Source: Verrucomicrobiia bacterium
GTDB lineage: Bacteria; Verrucomicrobiota; Verrucomicrobiia; Opitutales; Opitutaceae
DNA length: 16,917 nt
NCBI GenBank assembly: GCA_030424825.1
Contig: JAUHWE010000021.1
Span: forward strand, 1 to 16,917
Direction of reading: 5' to 3'
Made by a program: the position numbers and the translations under genes. The notes under the pieces are model-generated. The model was not told where the DNA came from and did not search any database. It was given only the letters and a program-made list of their open reading frames with translations. Below, in pieces: positions 1-7,999 of the stretch (position 1 is the first letter of the stretch; every line of letters begins with the position of its first letter).

Positions 1-1
1 G

Positions 2-3000
2 CCGCTGATCGGCTGCGAACTCTACTACGTCAACGACCACAAGCAGAACGAGCGACCGCGGCGGGAACGCAAGCGGACGGACGACATCGGCGACATTCCC
101 GAGGACTATGTCCCCTCCCCCGAGGATTTTCCCAAATACCAGATCCACCACAAAGGGGTCATCGCCAAGGATTTCGAAGGATACCAAAACCTCTGCAAAC
201 TCGTCTCGGATGCCCACGTCAACGGCGTGTACTACAAGCCACGCACCGATATCGAAAAGCTTGCCCAATACTCAAAAGGCCTAATCGGCTTGAGTGGCTG
301 CATCAACGGCGTAGCCGCCCAGTACCTGATCTATGGCGACGAAGAGAACGCACGTCGCGTTACGGCTGACTTCGTCGATATTTTCGGGAAGGAGAACTAT
401 TTCATTGAGCTGCAGGATCACGGCATGCCCGTCCAGCGACGCATTATTCCCGGACTCCTGAAACTCGCCAAAGAGTTCGACCTGAAAGCCATCTGCGCCA
501 ACGACTCTCACTACGTTTACAAGGAAGACTCTGACCCGCACGACGCATTACTCTGCATCCAGACCGGCAAGATGATCTCCGATCCAAACCGGATGAAGTA
601 TCCCTCTCAGGAATTCTACATGAAGAGCCGGGAGGAGATGCACGAGATTTTCAAGGAAGTCCCCGAAACGCTCGACAATACGGTCCACGTGGCGGAAATG
701 TGCGATCTCAAGATACCTTTCGACGAGAACCATTATCCGGTCTTCGAGGCGCCGGTCGAGCTGAAGTCGTTCAAGCAAGATCCCGACACGTTTGACCGCA
801 TTCTCGACATTTACGAAGTCGAGAAAACGAAGGTCAATCGGCAGGACGGAAAAGACGAAGTCTGCAAGCTCGACGAGACGCAGCGGAAGGAGCTCAAAGC
901 AAACGGCACGCTCCTGCTGGAGCTTTGCAAACGCGGCCTCCTCGAACGCTACGGCGTCGACTACGACAATCGGGCTGCCTACACACCCAAGGAAGGTCAA
1001 AGGGAGGATTTCGCTGACTTCCTTTGTGAGCAGCTCGACTACCAGATCGCCATCATAGCCGGCACTGGCTTCATCGACTACTTTCTGATCGTCTGGGACT
1101 TTATCAACTTCGCCCGTAGCGAGGGCATTCCCGTAGGACCGGGCCGTGGATCGGGCGCGGGTTGCATCGTTGCCTATGTATTGAAAATTACTGACATCGA
1201 TCCATTGAGGTTCGGGCTTCTCTTCGAACGAATGCTCAACCTGGAACGGGTATCCCCTCCCGACTTCGACATCGACTTCTGCATGCGCCGCCGCGAGGAC
1301 GTGGTCAATTTCGTACGCGAAAAGTACGGGGCCGACAGCGTTGCGAACATCATTACCTACGGCACATTCGGGGCCAAGATGGTCATTCGCGACATGGCCC
1401 GAGTGAACGACGTACCCTTTGCGGAAGCCGACAAGCTTGCCAAGATGATCCCCGACGAGCTCAACATTTCTCTCGAGGACTCCGTCGCGAAATCGAAAGA
1501 GCTGCGCGACGAAATCGCCCGCAACCCGGTGGCCAAGAAAATTGTCGAGCAAGGCTACGTCATCGAGGGGATGGTCCGCAATACAGGCAAACACGCATGC
1601 GGGATCATCATCGGAGACCAGCCCATCCACAACCTCGTTCCCGTCACTCTACAGGAAGGCGACCTCACGACGCAGTACGCCAAGGGACCGGCGGAAGATC
1701 TGGGCCTGCTCAAGATGGACTTCCTTGGCCTCAAAACGCTTACCGTTATTTCGGATGCGGAAACCAGCGTCCGCCGACTGGAAGGCATGGCCGATTTCGA
1801 CATCGAGAAGATCACCCTCGAAGACGAGAAGACTTTCGAGATTTTGAATCAGGGCAAAACGGTCGGAGTCTTCCAGCTAGAGTCCCCCGGCATGCAGTCC
1901 TTGTGTAAACAGATCGGACTCTCCTCTTTTGAAGAGATCATCGCTCTCGTGGCCCTCTATCGTCCGGGGCCAATGCAGTTCATCCCTCAGTTCATTCGCG
2001 GCAAGAAAGACGCCAAAACGATCGAGATTCCGCATCCACTGCTTAAGGAACTCGTCGGTGAAACGTACGGCGTGATGGTCTACCAGGAACAGGTCATGGA
2101 AGCCGCTCGTATCATCGCCGGCTATACACTGGGAGGGGCCGACATTTTGCGGCGAGCCATGGGCAAGAAGATCGCTTCGGTCATGGAAGCCCAGAAAGAA
2201 GTCTTCGTGGAAGGGGCCGCAAAAACGCACGGGATGAGCCGCAAAATGGCCCTGGGCATTTTCGCTATCCTGGAGAAATTCGCCGCCTACGGATTTAACA
2301 AATCCCACTCCGCGGCCTACGCCATGTTGTCTTACCGGACCGCGTACCTAAAAGCGAACTACCCCGTCGAATTCATGGCGGCGGTCCTTTCCAGTGAGCA
2401 AGGAAATGCCGACAAGGTCGCCCATCTCATCGACGAGGCTGAGGACTTGGAGATTCGCGTGCTTTCGCCCGACATCAACACCTCCCTCCAGTCCTTCACT
2501 CCCGTGGTCGACGACCCTGAAGATGCGACGGCAGGACGGCCCGGCTCAATCCGCTTCGGACTGGGAGCGATCAAAGGTGTGGGCGATGCCGCCGCAATCA
2601 AGATTATCGAAGAGCGGGAATCCAATGGCGACTTCAAGGACTTCGACGAATTCCTCGAACGCATGGATTCAAAGGCAGTCAATCGACGCGTGCTGGAATG
2701 CCTTGTGAAGACCGGGGCGTTCGACTTTTCGCTCGAACCCCGCGGCGCGATTTTCCATCGACTGGAAGAGGCGATCAACTACGCCGCCGCCCGCCAGCGG
2801 GACAAAGAGGCGGGGCAAAACTCGTTCTTCGATATCCTGCAGGAAGACACCACGCAAAACGGGAATGGGGATGTCGATGGACCACGCGAGATCGACATGA
2901 GCAAACAGTTTCCGCAGCACGAGATGCTCACCTACGAAAAGGAGCTGCTCGGGTTCTACGTTTCGGGGCATCCGCTCGACGACTACAAAGGAATCGCGGA

Positions 3001-3595
3001 AGCGCTTACCAATTTCGAAATCGACAAGATGGACCAACTCGGCGATCGCGTTGAGTTTCAAATATGTGGGGTGGCATCAGGAGTGACTAAGAAACTGGCT
3101 CGAAAAGACAACCGGCCCTGGGCCTTTTTCAATGTAGGAACTTTGAAGGGAACTGTTATGATGAATTGCTACGCGGACGCATTCGGCGAATACGGGCATA
3201 ATCTTGAGAATGAAAAGCTCGTACTCGTCAAAGGGAGCGTCTTTCGCAACGAAGAAGGTGTTCGCTTAAGCGTGTCGGAAATCTATCCCTTGGAAACCAG
3301 TATACCCGACCAGATAAAGCATATCACTTGGATTCTAGATCCGAAAGGAGACACCGAGCGCTTTTTCTACGAATACCGGGAAGCGCTTGATAAAACGCGA
3401 GGGAGCACAACCAGCGACATCGCTTTTCGCTTAGATCCGGAAACCATTGTAACGGCTCCTACCGCGTCTTCGCTTCGTTGGAAAGTAAATACGAAAGAGT
3501 GGAGCAAACTTCGCAGCTCGCCTTCTGTCGTTGGCTGCGTACTACAAACCGCACCCGTCGAACTCAAAAAACGCGAACGCCGCTGGAAACGGTAG
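2..3595 (+). CDS. dnaE: DNA polymerase III alpha subunit (DnaE), 5'-truncated by window edge
   Basis: Catalytic subunit of the replicative DNA polymerase, acting in the cytoplasm with the beta clamp. The frame is open from base 2 and gives 1197 visible residues. Its first residues ([10 protein letters not shown]) match the region about 60-70 residues into DnaE proteins, so the start lies outside the window; the GTG at 227 is internal. The PHP domain comes first and ends with an ND-SHY motif (His codon 509-511), the form found in PHP domains that keep their metal ligands. The palm carries PGRGSGAG (1139-1162), PDFDIDF (1259-1279) with two catalytic aspartates, and MDFLGL (third aspartate at 1718-1720). 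A helix-hairpin-helix ([11 protein letters not shown], near 2550-2600), a QNSFF clamp-binding motif (2816-2830) and an OB fold (about 3046-3300) follow. It stops with TAG, convergent with the AsmA-like gene. Identification is secure. Confidence 0.97.
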   Translation, partial: PLIGCELYYVNDHKQNERPRRERKRTDDIGDIPEDYVPSPEDFPKYQIHHKGVIAKDFEGYQNLCKLVSDAHVNGVYYKPRTDIEKLAQYSKGLIGLSGCINGVAAQYLIYGDEENARRVTADFVDIFGKENYFIELQDHGMPVQRRIIPGLLKLAKEFDLKAICANDSHYVYKEDSDPHDALLCIQTGKMISDPNRMKYPSQEFYMKSREEMHEIFKEVPETLDNTVHVAEMCDLKIPFDENHYPVFEAPVELKSFKQDPDTFDRILDIYEVEKTKVNRQDGKDEVCKLDETQRKELKANGTLLLELCKRGLLERYGVDYDNRAAYTPKEGQREDFADFLCEQLDYQIAIIAGTGFIDYFLIVWDFINFARSEGIPVGPGRGSGAGCIVAYVLKITDIDPLRFGLLFERMLNLERVSPPDFDIDFCMRRREDVVNFVREKYGADSVANIITYGTFGAKMVIRDMARVNDVPFAEADKLAKMIPDELNISLEDSVAKSKELRDEIARNPVAKKIVEQGYVIEGMVRNTGKHACGIIIGDQPIHNLVPVTLQEGDLTTQYAKGPAEDLGLLKMDFLGLKTLTVISDAETSVRRLEGMADFDIEKITLEDEKTFEILNQGKTVGVFQLESPGMQSLCKQIGLSSFEEIIALVALYRPGPMQFIPQFIRGKKDAKTIEIPHPLLKELVGETYGVMVYQEQVMEAARIIAGYTLGGADILRRAMGKKIASVMEAQKEVFVEGAAKTHGMSRKMALGIFAILEKFAAYGFNKSHSAAYAMLSYRTAYLKANYPVEFMAAVLSSEQGNADKVAHLIDEAEDLEIRVLSPDINTSLQSFTPVVDDPEDATAGRPGSIRFGLGAIKGVGDAAAIKIIEERESNGDFKDFDEFLERMDSKAVNRRVLECLVKTGAFDFSLEPRGAIFHRLEEAINYAAARQRDKEAGQNSFFDILQEDTTQNGNGDVDGPREIDMSKQFPQHEMLTYEKELLGFYVSGHPLDDYKGIAEALTNFEIDKMDQLGDRVEFQICGVASGVTKKLARKDNRPWAFFNVGTLKGTVMMNCYADAFGEYGHNLENEKLVLVKGSVFRNEEGVRLSVSEIYPLETSIPDQIKHITWILDPKGDTERFFYEYREALDKTRGSTTSDIAFRLDPETIVTAPTASSLRWKVNTKEWSKLRSSPSVVGCVLQTAPVELKKRERRWKR

Positions 3596-3646
3596 CCATT
3601 TCGAAAATACACGAACGTCCAATTTGTGCGGATACCATTCTCTCTC

Positions 3647-3724
3647 GTAGGGCTAGCGCTCGTGCTATGCCGCGTTAGATGGATCCGAGTTCCCGAAGCG
3701 GCGTGGCGCAAGCGTCAGCCCTAC
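3647..3724. repeat. 78-bp palindromic (REP-like) repeat, copy A
   Basis: Two 27-base arms (3647-3673 and 3698-3724) form an imperfect inverted repeat with 21 of 27 positions paired around a 24-base loop. Both arms read GTAGGGCT from the outside and the right arm contains ACGCTTGCG on the reverse strand. It lies between the convergent ends of dnaE and the AsmA-like gene, 51 bases past the dnaE stop. The architecture matches the element at 6507-6582, which suggests a dispersed family. RNA from either strand could fold into a long hairpin, so it may also act as a bidirectional terminator, although no clear T-tract follows. Confidence 0.7.
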
Positions 3725-3766
3725 GGTTTTAGAGGCAAACCCAAACGGTCTAGCCGAACGTCACAA

Positions 3767-4522
3767 TCAATTGTCGCGGTCGACTTTATCTTTGATCCCT
3801 TGCAACAATCCGCCCAACCCTTTTTGCGATCCCTCGCCAATGTTCTTAAGCTGATCGCCAATCGCGTTTCCGGATTTGCCAACCGAAGAAATGATGCCTT
3901 GATTGATCGCTTGGAAGACAATCTTCATCGTCTCCCCGAAAGTGCTCCCGTCATCATCCGCTCCGATATCCTTTAACTCAATATTCGGCAATGGCACCAT
4001 GAGCGATTGGCCCGCCATCAATTTATTGGAGACTTTCACCTGTCCGCCTGTGATGCGCAGCAGGTCAATCTGCACGTTTTTCGTCGATCCTGCCTCTTCC
4101 ATCTCCTCTTCGCTTTCTCCCGTGAACGCTTCAATATTCGCGAGGATCGCACTGATATTGCTATTTTTAATATTCAGTCCCGATTCGTAGATAAACTCCG
4201 GGCCATCGATGATGATCTCGTTGATGACGATTTTGTCCGACAAAACCGACATGGGCTGCAATTTCATACTGAAACCATCGAGCTTGATCGCGTGCGGCGT
4301 GTTAAAGCCTTCAGGATTTCCCACCACAAGGCCTTTTATCGAACCAGCTCCAGAAAACGCCGATAACTCGACCGATTCGAGCGTTATAGTCGTTTGGGTC
4401 ACCTCTGGACCGAAAGTTTCAACGCCTGCTTTGATACCCGAGCCAATTATTCGGGACGAAACGAAGAGTAAAACGACTCCAACCACCACCAATACTGCAA
4501 AAATTGTAACGAGTTTCTTCAT
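3767..4522 (-). CDS. AsmA-like membrane-anchored protein
   Basis: A 251-residue protein with an N-terminal hydrophobic segment (about residues 4-22, after MKK) that should anchor it in the inner membrane with the rest in the periplasm. The body has the beta-rich pattern of AsmA-family proteins linked to outer-membrane biogenesis: a GLVVGNPEGF segment near residues 64-73, followed by KLDGFSMKLQPMSVLSDKIV and INEIIIDGPEFIYE. This resembles the repeating 'function of where the layer lies' segments of short AsmA-like proteins. An acidic stretch lies in the middle (ESEEEMEEAG), and the C-terminus is glycine-rich and probably amphipathic (GEGSQKGLGGLLQGIKDKV). It stands alone, convergent with dnaE, behind a recognisable promoter. 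The family call comes from sequence pattern. A specific substrate, such as phospholipid transport, cannot be claimed. Confidence 0.75.
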   Translation of the reverse strand: MKKLVTIFAVLVVVGVVLLFVSSRIIGSGIKAGVETFGPEVTQTTITLESVELSAFSGAGSIKGLVVGNPEGFNTPHAIKLDGFSMKLQPMSVLSDKIVINEIIIDGPEFIYESGLNIKNSNISAILANIEAFTGESEEEMEEAGSTKNVQIDLLRITGGQVKVSNKLMAGQSLMVPLPNIELKDIGADDDGSTFGETMKIVFQAINQGIISSVGKSGNAIGDQLKNIGEGSQKGLGGLLQGIKDKVDRDN

Positions 4523-4552
4523 GGGAACTAAGATTTAGATGTTGAGCTTAAA

Positions 4553-4581
4553 CTTATACGGAAAATCCCAAGTGGCGACAA
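4553..4581 (-). promoter_or_regulatory. Candidate sigma70-type promoter for the AsmA-like gene
   Basis: On the minus strand, TTGTCG (4576-4581) and TATAAG (4553-4558) are separated by exactly 17 bases. Transcription would start near 4546, leaving a leader of about 24 bases before the ATG at 4522. No Shine-Dalgarno sequence is visible in that leader. Confidence 0.5.
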
Positions 4582-4964
4582 CAATTTGTTTCGAAATACG
4601 TCAGAAATAGGAGTCTCCAATAGAATACCACGCCTGAGCCAGTGGAGAATCGCCGTTAAACGAAGTTTAGGCGGAATCAAGCGGTTCCAGATCGTAATGG
4701 GATTCGAAAGGAATCCAGGAGGTCCAACACTCCTGCCATTCCGAAAAAATCGCGCCTGATCCATTTTTTCGTATTTCGAATTCCTATACAATTGGATCGG
4801 CTTGTTCTACTCCCCCTCAGCAAGGCCATTCCCGTGGCAAGTTCTGAGGCATTTCAAGGTGGCATCGATTTTACGGACAAACCGAGGTCTGTGACAATCC
4901 ATGAGGGACCGATCCAAACCAATGAAAAACATTGAAGGGAGTTAGGAGAATTCGGATCCCCGAC

Positions 4965-4991
4965 AAATGTGATTAAATTTGAATTACATTT
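4965..4991. promoter_or_regulatory. 27-bp palindrome, possible operator
   Basis: AAATGTGATT (4965-4974) and AATTACATTT (4982-4991) are inverted repeats matching at 9 of 10 positions around a 7-base centre. The site sits about 70 bases upstream of the SDR start and just upstream of the weak promoter candidate at 4998-5026, as a dimeric regulator site would. It does not match an operator I can name. Confidence 0.35.
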
Positions 4992-4997
4992 ACGACA

Positions 4998-5026
4998 TTG
5001 CGTTTCCCTAAAAATCCACCAATATA
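4998..5026 (+). promoter_or_regulatory. Weak promoter candidate for the SDR/DoxX-like pair
   Basis: TTGCGT (4998-5003), a 17-base spacer and AATATA (5021-5026; the overlapping TATAGG is 19 bases away) give a plausible sigma70 match about 35 bases before the SDR ATG. The -10 match is poor, so this is tentative. Confidence 0.3.
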
Positions 5027-5062
5027 GGAGCAGAGTATCGGGCTAACCGCTTTCTTACCGCC

Positions 5063-5926
5063 ATGGAAAAGAGCAAGATCGTATTGATAACCGGATGCAG
5101 TTCGGGCATCGGCAAGGAATTGCTGTCGATCTTTAATCGCAGCCCTTACAAGGTCGTTGGCACGACCCTTCCTGAATCATTCGAAACCTTGAGCAAGGAC
5201 CCGATGGCGAGCAGCGATCGCATCTGGATTCGGCGGCTTAACGTAGTCGACTACGAAAAGGCCTCAAGAATTGTGAGGGAAACAGAGGAGAAATGGGGGG
5301 CCATCGATATTCTCATAAACAATGCGGGTATCTCCTATCGTTCTGTCGTTGAGGATATGGGGGTTGAGGACGAACAAACCCAAATCCAGGTCAACTACCT
5401 CGGCCCCATGCATCTGATCAGAGAATGCATTCCGTCGATGCGCGAGCGGCGCTCGGGCCGGATCATCAACATCTCTTCGGTGGGCGGCATGATGGCGATG
5501 CCAACCATGGCCTCGTATTCCGCATCTAAGTTCGCTCTTGAGGGAGCCAGCGAATCACTCTGGTACGAACTAAAACCCTGGAATATACACGTTACCCTCG
5601 TACGGCCCGGATTCATCAACTCGCTCGCTTTCCGCAAGGTTTTCTATTCAAAAAAGCGTCAGGAAAGCCAAGGCGCTTCTCCGTATGACCCTCACTACGA
5701 GAACATGACCCAATTCGTCGAGAAGCTCATGAGAAAAAGCCCTTGTACGTCCGAAAGCGTGGCAAGAGTCATATTCAAAGTCGCTCAAGCCAGAAAGCCA
5801 CGTTTGAGGGTCCCCGGCACGATCGATGCTCGGGTCTTCTACTTCATCCGGCGCCTTCTCCCTCGCCTTCTCTACCACAAACTGCTTTACCACTTTCTAC
5901 CGGGAATCCGCCAATGGGGAAAGTGA
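5063..5926 (+). CDS. Short-chain dehydrogenase/reductase (SDR), classical type
   Basis: A 287-residue NAD(P)-dependent oxidoreductase with a complete classical SDR signature. It has the cofactor loop TGCSSGIG at residues 10-17, NNAG at 86-89, the structural Asn111 (VNYLG), the catalytic Ser139 (NISSVGG), and Tyr152/Lys156 in YSASK. An RPG motif lies at 181-183. It is somewhat longer than the usual 250 residues. The extra C-terminal part is basic and aromatic (RRLLPRLLYHKLLYHFLPG), as in SDR subgroups that associate with membranes, and this fits its pairing with a membrane-protein gene. The ATG at 5063 places the Rossmann fold at the normal distance from the N-terminus; no Shine-Dalgarno is near it (an AGGAG is about 33 bases upstream). 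The stop codon overlaps the next gene by 13 bp. The substrate cannot be deduced. Confidence 0.9.
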   Translation: MEKSKIVLITGCSSGIGKELLSIFNRSPYKVVGTTLPESFETLSKDPMASSDRIWIRRLNVVDYEKASRIVRETEEKWGAIDILINNAGISYRSVVEDMGVEDEQTQIQVNYLGPMHLIRECIPSMRERRSGRIINISSVGGMMAMPTMASYSASKFALEGASESLWYELKPWNIHVTLVRPGFINSLAFRKVFYSKKRQESQGASPYDPHYENMTQFVEKLMRKSPCTSESVARVIFKVAQARKPRLRVPGTIDARVFYFIRRLLPRLLYHKLLYHFLPGIRQWGK

Positions 5927-6369
5927 AGCTCATCAACCAAGATTTCGCAGATATCGCGTTTCGAATGCTTTTCTGCCTTATATTCATCGCTCTCGGCGGG
6001 GAACACCTCGTAAAGGATGATCTGATACAGAAGCTCATGCCCGCATGGGTACCGTTTCCCAAGGTCGTATCGATTGGATGCGGACTGATCCTTCTACTGG
6101 GAGGAGGACTGATCGCGCTCGGATACAGACTCCGATTTGCGGCGATCCTGCTAGGAACTTTTCTCATTATCGTTACCGCGATTGTTCACGGGCCGGCGAT
6201 TCTGACAACTCCTGAATTCATCGGTCCGGATAGTGAATGGCTTTGGCAAATCCTCCAACGCAGCAACTACGTGAAGAACATCTGCCTCCTAGGGGTCTGC
6301 CTGCTGCTTTTGAACTACCAGCCCGGCAAATGGAGTCTCCACGCGTGGCTCAAGCGCAAGGAGAATTAG
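5914..6369 (+). CDS. DoxX-like small integral membrane protein
   Basis: A 151-residue protein with four predicted membrane segments at about residues 13-30, 52-70, 73-92 and 118-135. The first segment is followed by GGEHL, like the Gly-His-Leu/Phe pattern that closes helix 1 in DoxX/DoxD-type proteins, and the size and topology also fit. A periplasmic or cytoplasmic loop rich in Pro, Glu and Trp joins helices 3 and 4. The frame is open further upstream, but the ATG at 5914 is preferred because everything before it lies inside the SDR gene and lacks family features. The resulting 13-bp overlap with the SDR gene points to one transcript and translational coupling. The role is unknown. DoxX family assignment is moderately supported by pattern only. 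Confidence 0.7.
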   Translation: MGKVKLINQDFADIAFRMLFCLIFIALGGEHLVKDDLIQKLMPAWVPFPKVVSIGCGLILLLGGGLIALGYRLRFAAILLGTFLIIVTAIVHGPAILTTPEFIGPDSEWLWQILQRSNYVKNICLLGVCLLLLNYQPGKWSLHAWLKRKEN

Positions 6370-6506
6370 GATTCAATTCTCATTTTTAATTGGTATCCAA
6401 AAATTGTGACAATGCTGCCGCAGTGGTTATCGCAGGAATGAGGTTTTTAGGTAGCCTAGAAAATCTAAGAAAGTGTCTAACAGGTCGGATTTCATGGATT
6501 TCTGAT

Positions 6507-6582
6507 GTAAGGGCGTCGCTTGCGGCGCTCGCTCAATTGGCGATAGCCCTAACCATGCGGTCGCCGCAAGCGACGCCCCTAC
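6507..6582. repeat. 76-bp palindromic (REP-like) repeat, copy B
   Basis: Arms at 6507-6532 and 6557-6582 are inverted repeats with 23 of 26 positions matching around a 24-base loop. The core GGGCGTCGCTTGCGGCG is identical in both arms. It occupies the spacer between the convergent DoxX-like and HAD genes. The outer GTA(A/G)GGG and inner CGCTTGCG blocks, and the same 24-base loop length, link it to the element at 3647-3724. Both copies sit at convergent gene ends. Confidence 0.8.
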
Positions 6583-6608
6583 AAAATATTCGACCTATTC
6601 GAATCTCT

Positions 6609-7238
6609 CTAAGAGAGTGAATTTGGCACAGGACGCCTTTTCCACCAGAGAGCCGCTACCGAATCATCGTCAAATAGAATTGATTCAATTCCTAATCGAG
6701 CCGCTGACTTCACATGCTCACGCTTGTCATCAAAGTAGATCGTTTGGGAGGCTTCTGCGTCATGAGCGGCGAGCACATGTTCAAACACACGCGATTCCGG
6801 TTTTCTCATTCCAATTTCATTGGACAGGTAGAGGTGGTCGAATGATTCAACAAGCTCGTCGTACATCCCTTTCCAGGATTCCACATGAGTCGCATTCGTG
6901 TTGGAAAGCGCGACTACCGTGACACCGGCCTCCTTCATCAGTTGGATCGTCTTGAAAGTTGGCTGGATAATTTCCCCGAACATGGCGTTCCATCCCTCTT
7001 TCCATTCCTCAAAGTCCAGAGAAAGTTCGTTCAGCATGCAGAAATATTCTGCATAGGAACGGCCCGACATGGTTCCGCGCTCATAGTCTTCATACTGGTC
7101 GTCGAGCGGAAAGTCTCGGGAAACCGAGCCGGGCCGGATGCCCGCCAGGTCCTCCCACTCGAGGTAGCACCGTTCCAAGTGTGTTCGGAAACAAACCTGT
7201 CCAAGATCAAAAATTGCGAGTTTGAGGTCGTTGTTCAT
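6609..7238 (-). CDS. HAD-superfamily hydrolase, YihX-like phosphatase
   Basis: A 209-residue cytosolic phosphatase of the haloacid dehalogenase superfamily. Motif I is FDLGQV, with the nucleophile at Asp11 and Gly13 where many HADs have the second Asp. The DLGxV form is normal in the YihX (alpha-glucose-1-phosphate phosphatase) branch. Motif II is Ser112 (ALSNTN), motif III is Lys146 (MRKPESRVFEHVL) and motif IV is YFDD (Asp170/171). A helical cap spans about residues 20-95. The stretch MRKPE-RVFEHVL followed by IYFDD and GIESILF closely follows YihX. The gene lies 146 bases downstream of rdgB on the same strand, so co-transcription is possible but not obvious. The substrate is uncertain; a riboflavin-pathway phosphatase role is discussed in the findings. 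Confidence 0.88.
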   Translation of the reverse strand: MNNDLKLAIFDLGQVCFRTHLERCYLEWEDLAGIRPGSVSRDFPLDDQYEDYERGTMSGRSYAEYFCMLNELSLDFEEWKEGWNAMFGEIIQPTFKTIQLMKEAGVTVVALSNTNATHVESWKGMYDELVESFDHLYLSNEIGMRKPESRVFEHVLAAHDAEASQTIYFDDKREHVKSAARLGIESILFDDDSVAALWWKRRPVPNSLS

Positions 7239-7384
7239 TGTCTCTTATTTTTCTCTTTCTAGGATTTACTCTCTCGAAGGCGTATTTGAATCAATAGGCC
7301 CCTTCAAAGGCGACAGGTACTATACTCTAGTCATTAGTACGGCGCGCAGGCTGGATTCCTTACCGGATTGTTGGGAAAGCGCGC

Positions 7385-7999
7385 TCATTGGACCTTGGAG
7401 TAAGATGCCGAAATCCACCCGAGAAACTTCCTCATCGCGTTTCCCCGATGGCTTATCGCCGCTTTTTCCGAGGCGCTCATCTCCGCCGTCGTCCGGTCGT
7501 GGCCCACCGGTCGAAAAACGGGATCGTAGCCGAATCCTCCCTCACCGCGGGGCTCGCGCAAGATTTCGCCAAGAATCTCACCTTCGAAAACATGCTCTTC
7601 TCCACGGGGAGAAACGACCGCCAAATGACAGACAAATCGCCCTCCTCGGCTGCCATCCGGGAGCGACTCCATCTCCCGAATGAGTTTCGCCAGATTTTCC
7701 TCATCGCTGGCCCCTTCCCCCGCATACCGGGCAGAGTACACACCCGGAGCACCCTCGAATGCGTCGATACAAATCCCGCTGTCATCAGCCAGCGCCAATC
7801 CGTCCTCGGGCAGAAGCGCGGCCAAGGCACGGGCTTTTTTCAAAGCGTTTCCGGAAAAGGAATCCTGATCCTCGATCACTTCGGGCATGCCCCCTACCGC
7901 AATCGGGGTATGCACCTCCGCCTCGAGTCCCGCCTCACGGAGCATATTCTTCAGCTCCTCGATTTTGTGAAGGTTAGTCGTTGCTAAATACAGTTTCAT
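7385..7999 (-). CDS. rdgB: Non-canonical purine NTP pyrophosphatase (RdgB/HAM1)
   Basis: A house-cleaning enzyme that hydrolyses dITP, ITP and XTP to monophosphates in the cytosol. The 204-residue protein has all family blocks: the N-terminal ATTNLHK triphosphate-binding motif (residues 6-12), FSGNALKKA (48-56), the catalytic ADDSG (71-75), GAPGVYSARYAG (83-94), GGFGYDPVF (154-162) and the terminal SHRGNA (183-188). The length is usual. The frame extends 12 codons upstream to 8035, but the ATG at 7999 puts the conserved KLYLATTN directly at the N-terminus and is preferred. With this start the gene overlaps the end of the RibD-like gene by 26 bp, indicating a shared transcript and probable translational coupling. 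Confidence 0.95.
   Translation of the reverse strand: MKLYLATTNLHKIEELKNMLREAGLEAEVHTPIAVGGMPEVIEDQDSFSGNALKKARALAALLPEDGLALADDSGICIDAFEGAPGVYSARYAGEGASDEENLAKLIREMESLPDGSRGGRFVCHLAVVSPRGEEHVFEGEILGEILREPRGEGGFGYDPVFRPVGHDRTTAEMSASEKAAISHRGNAMRKFLGWISASYSKVQ

Larger units (their letters stand above)
4582..5062. other. Long divergent intergenic region, no convincing gene
   Basis: The stretch between the AsmA-like gene (minus) and the SDR gene (plus) is poorer in GC than its surroundings and holds no ORF resembling a known family. An 87-codon minus frame across 4528-4791 overlaps the AsmA-like promoter and has no family-like pattern, so it is not called. A 27-bp palindrome at 4965-4991 and a weak promoter candidate before the SDR gene are the only structures I can support. 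A small RNA cannot be excluded. Confidence 0.5.

Noticed and set aside
227..229. GTG as the start of dnaE
   Set aside because: The 75 codons upstream in frame are clearly DnaE PHP sequence, so the gene enters from outside the window.
548..1630. Long open frame (360 codons) on the minus strand opposite dnaE
   Set aside because: The plus strand encodes the DnaE palm with its catalytic motifs. The antisense frame has no family pattern and is explained by codon bias in the real gene.
4528..4791. 87-codon minus-strand frame in the AsmA/SDR spacer
   Set aside because: It overlaps the AsmA-like promoter, has no Shine-Dalgarno or recognisable pattern, and lies in AT-richer DNA typical of the spacer.
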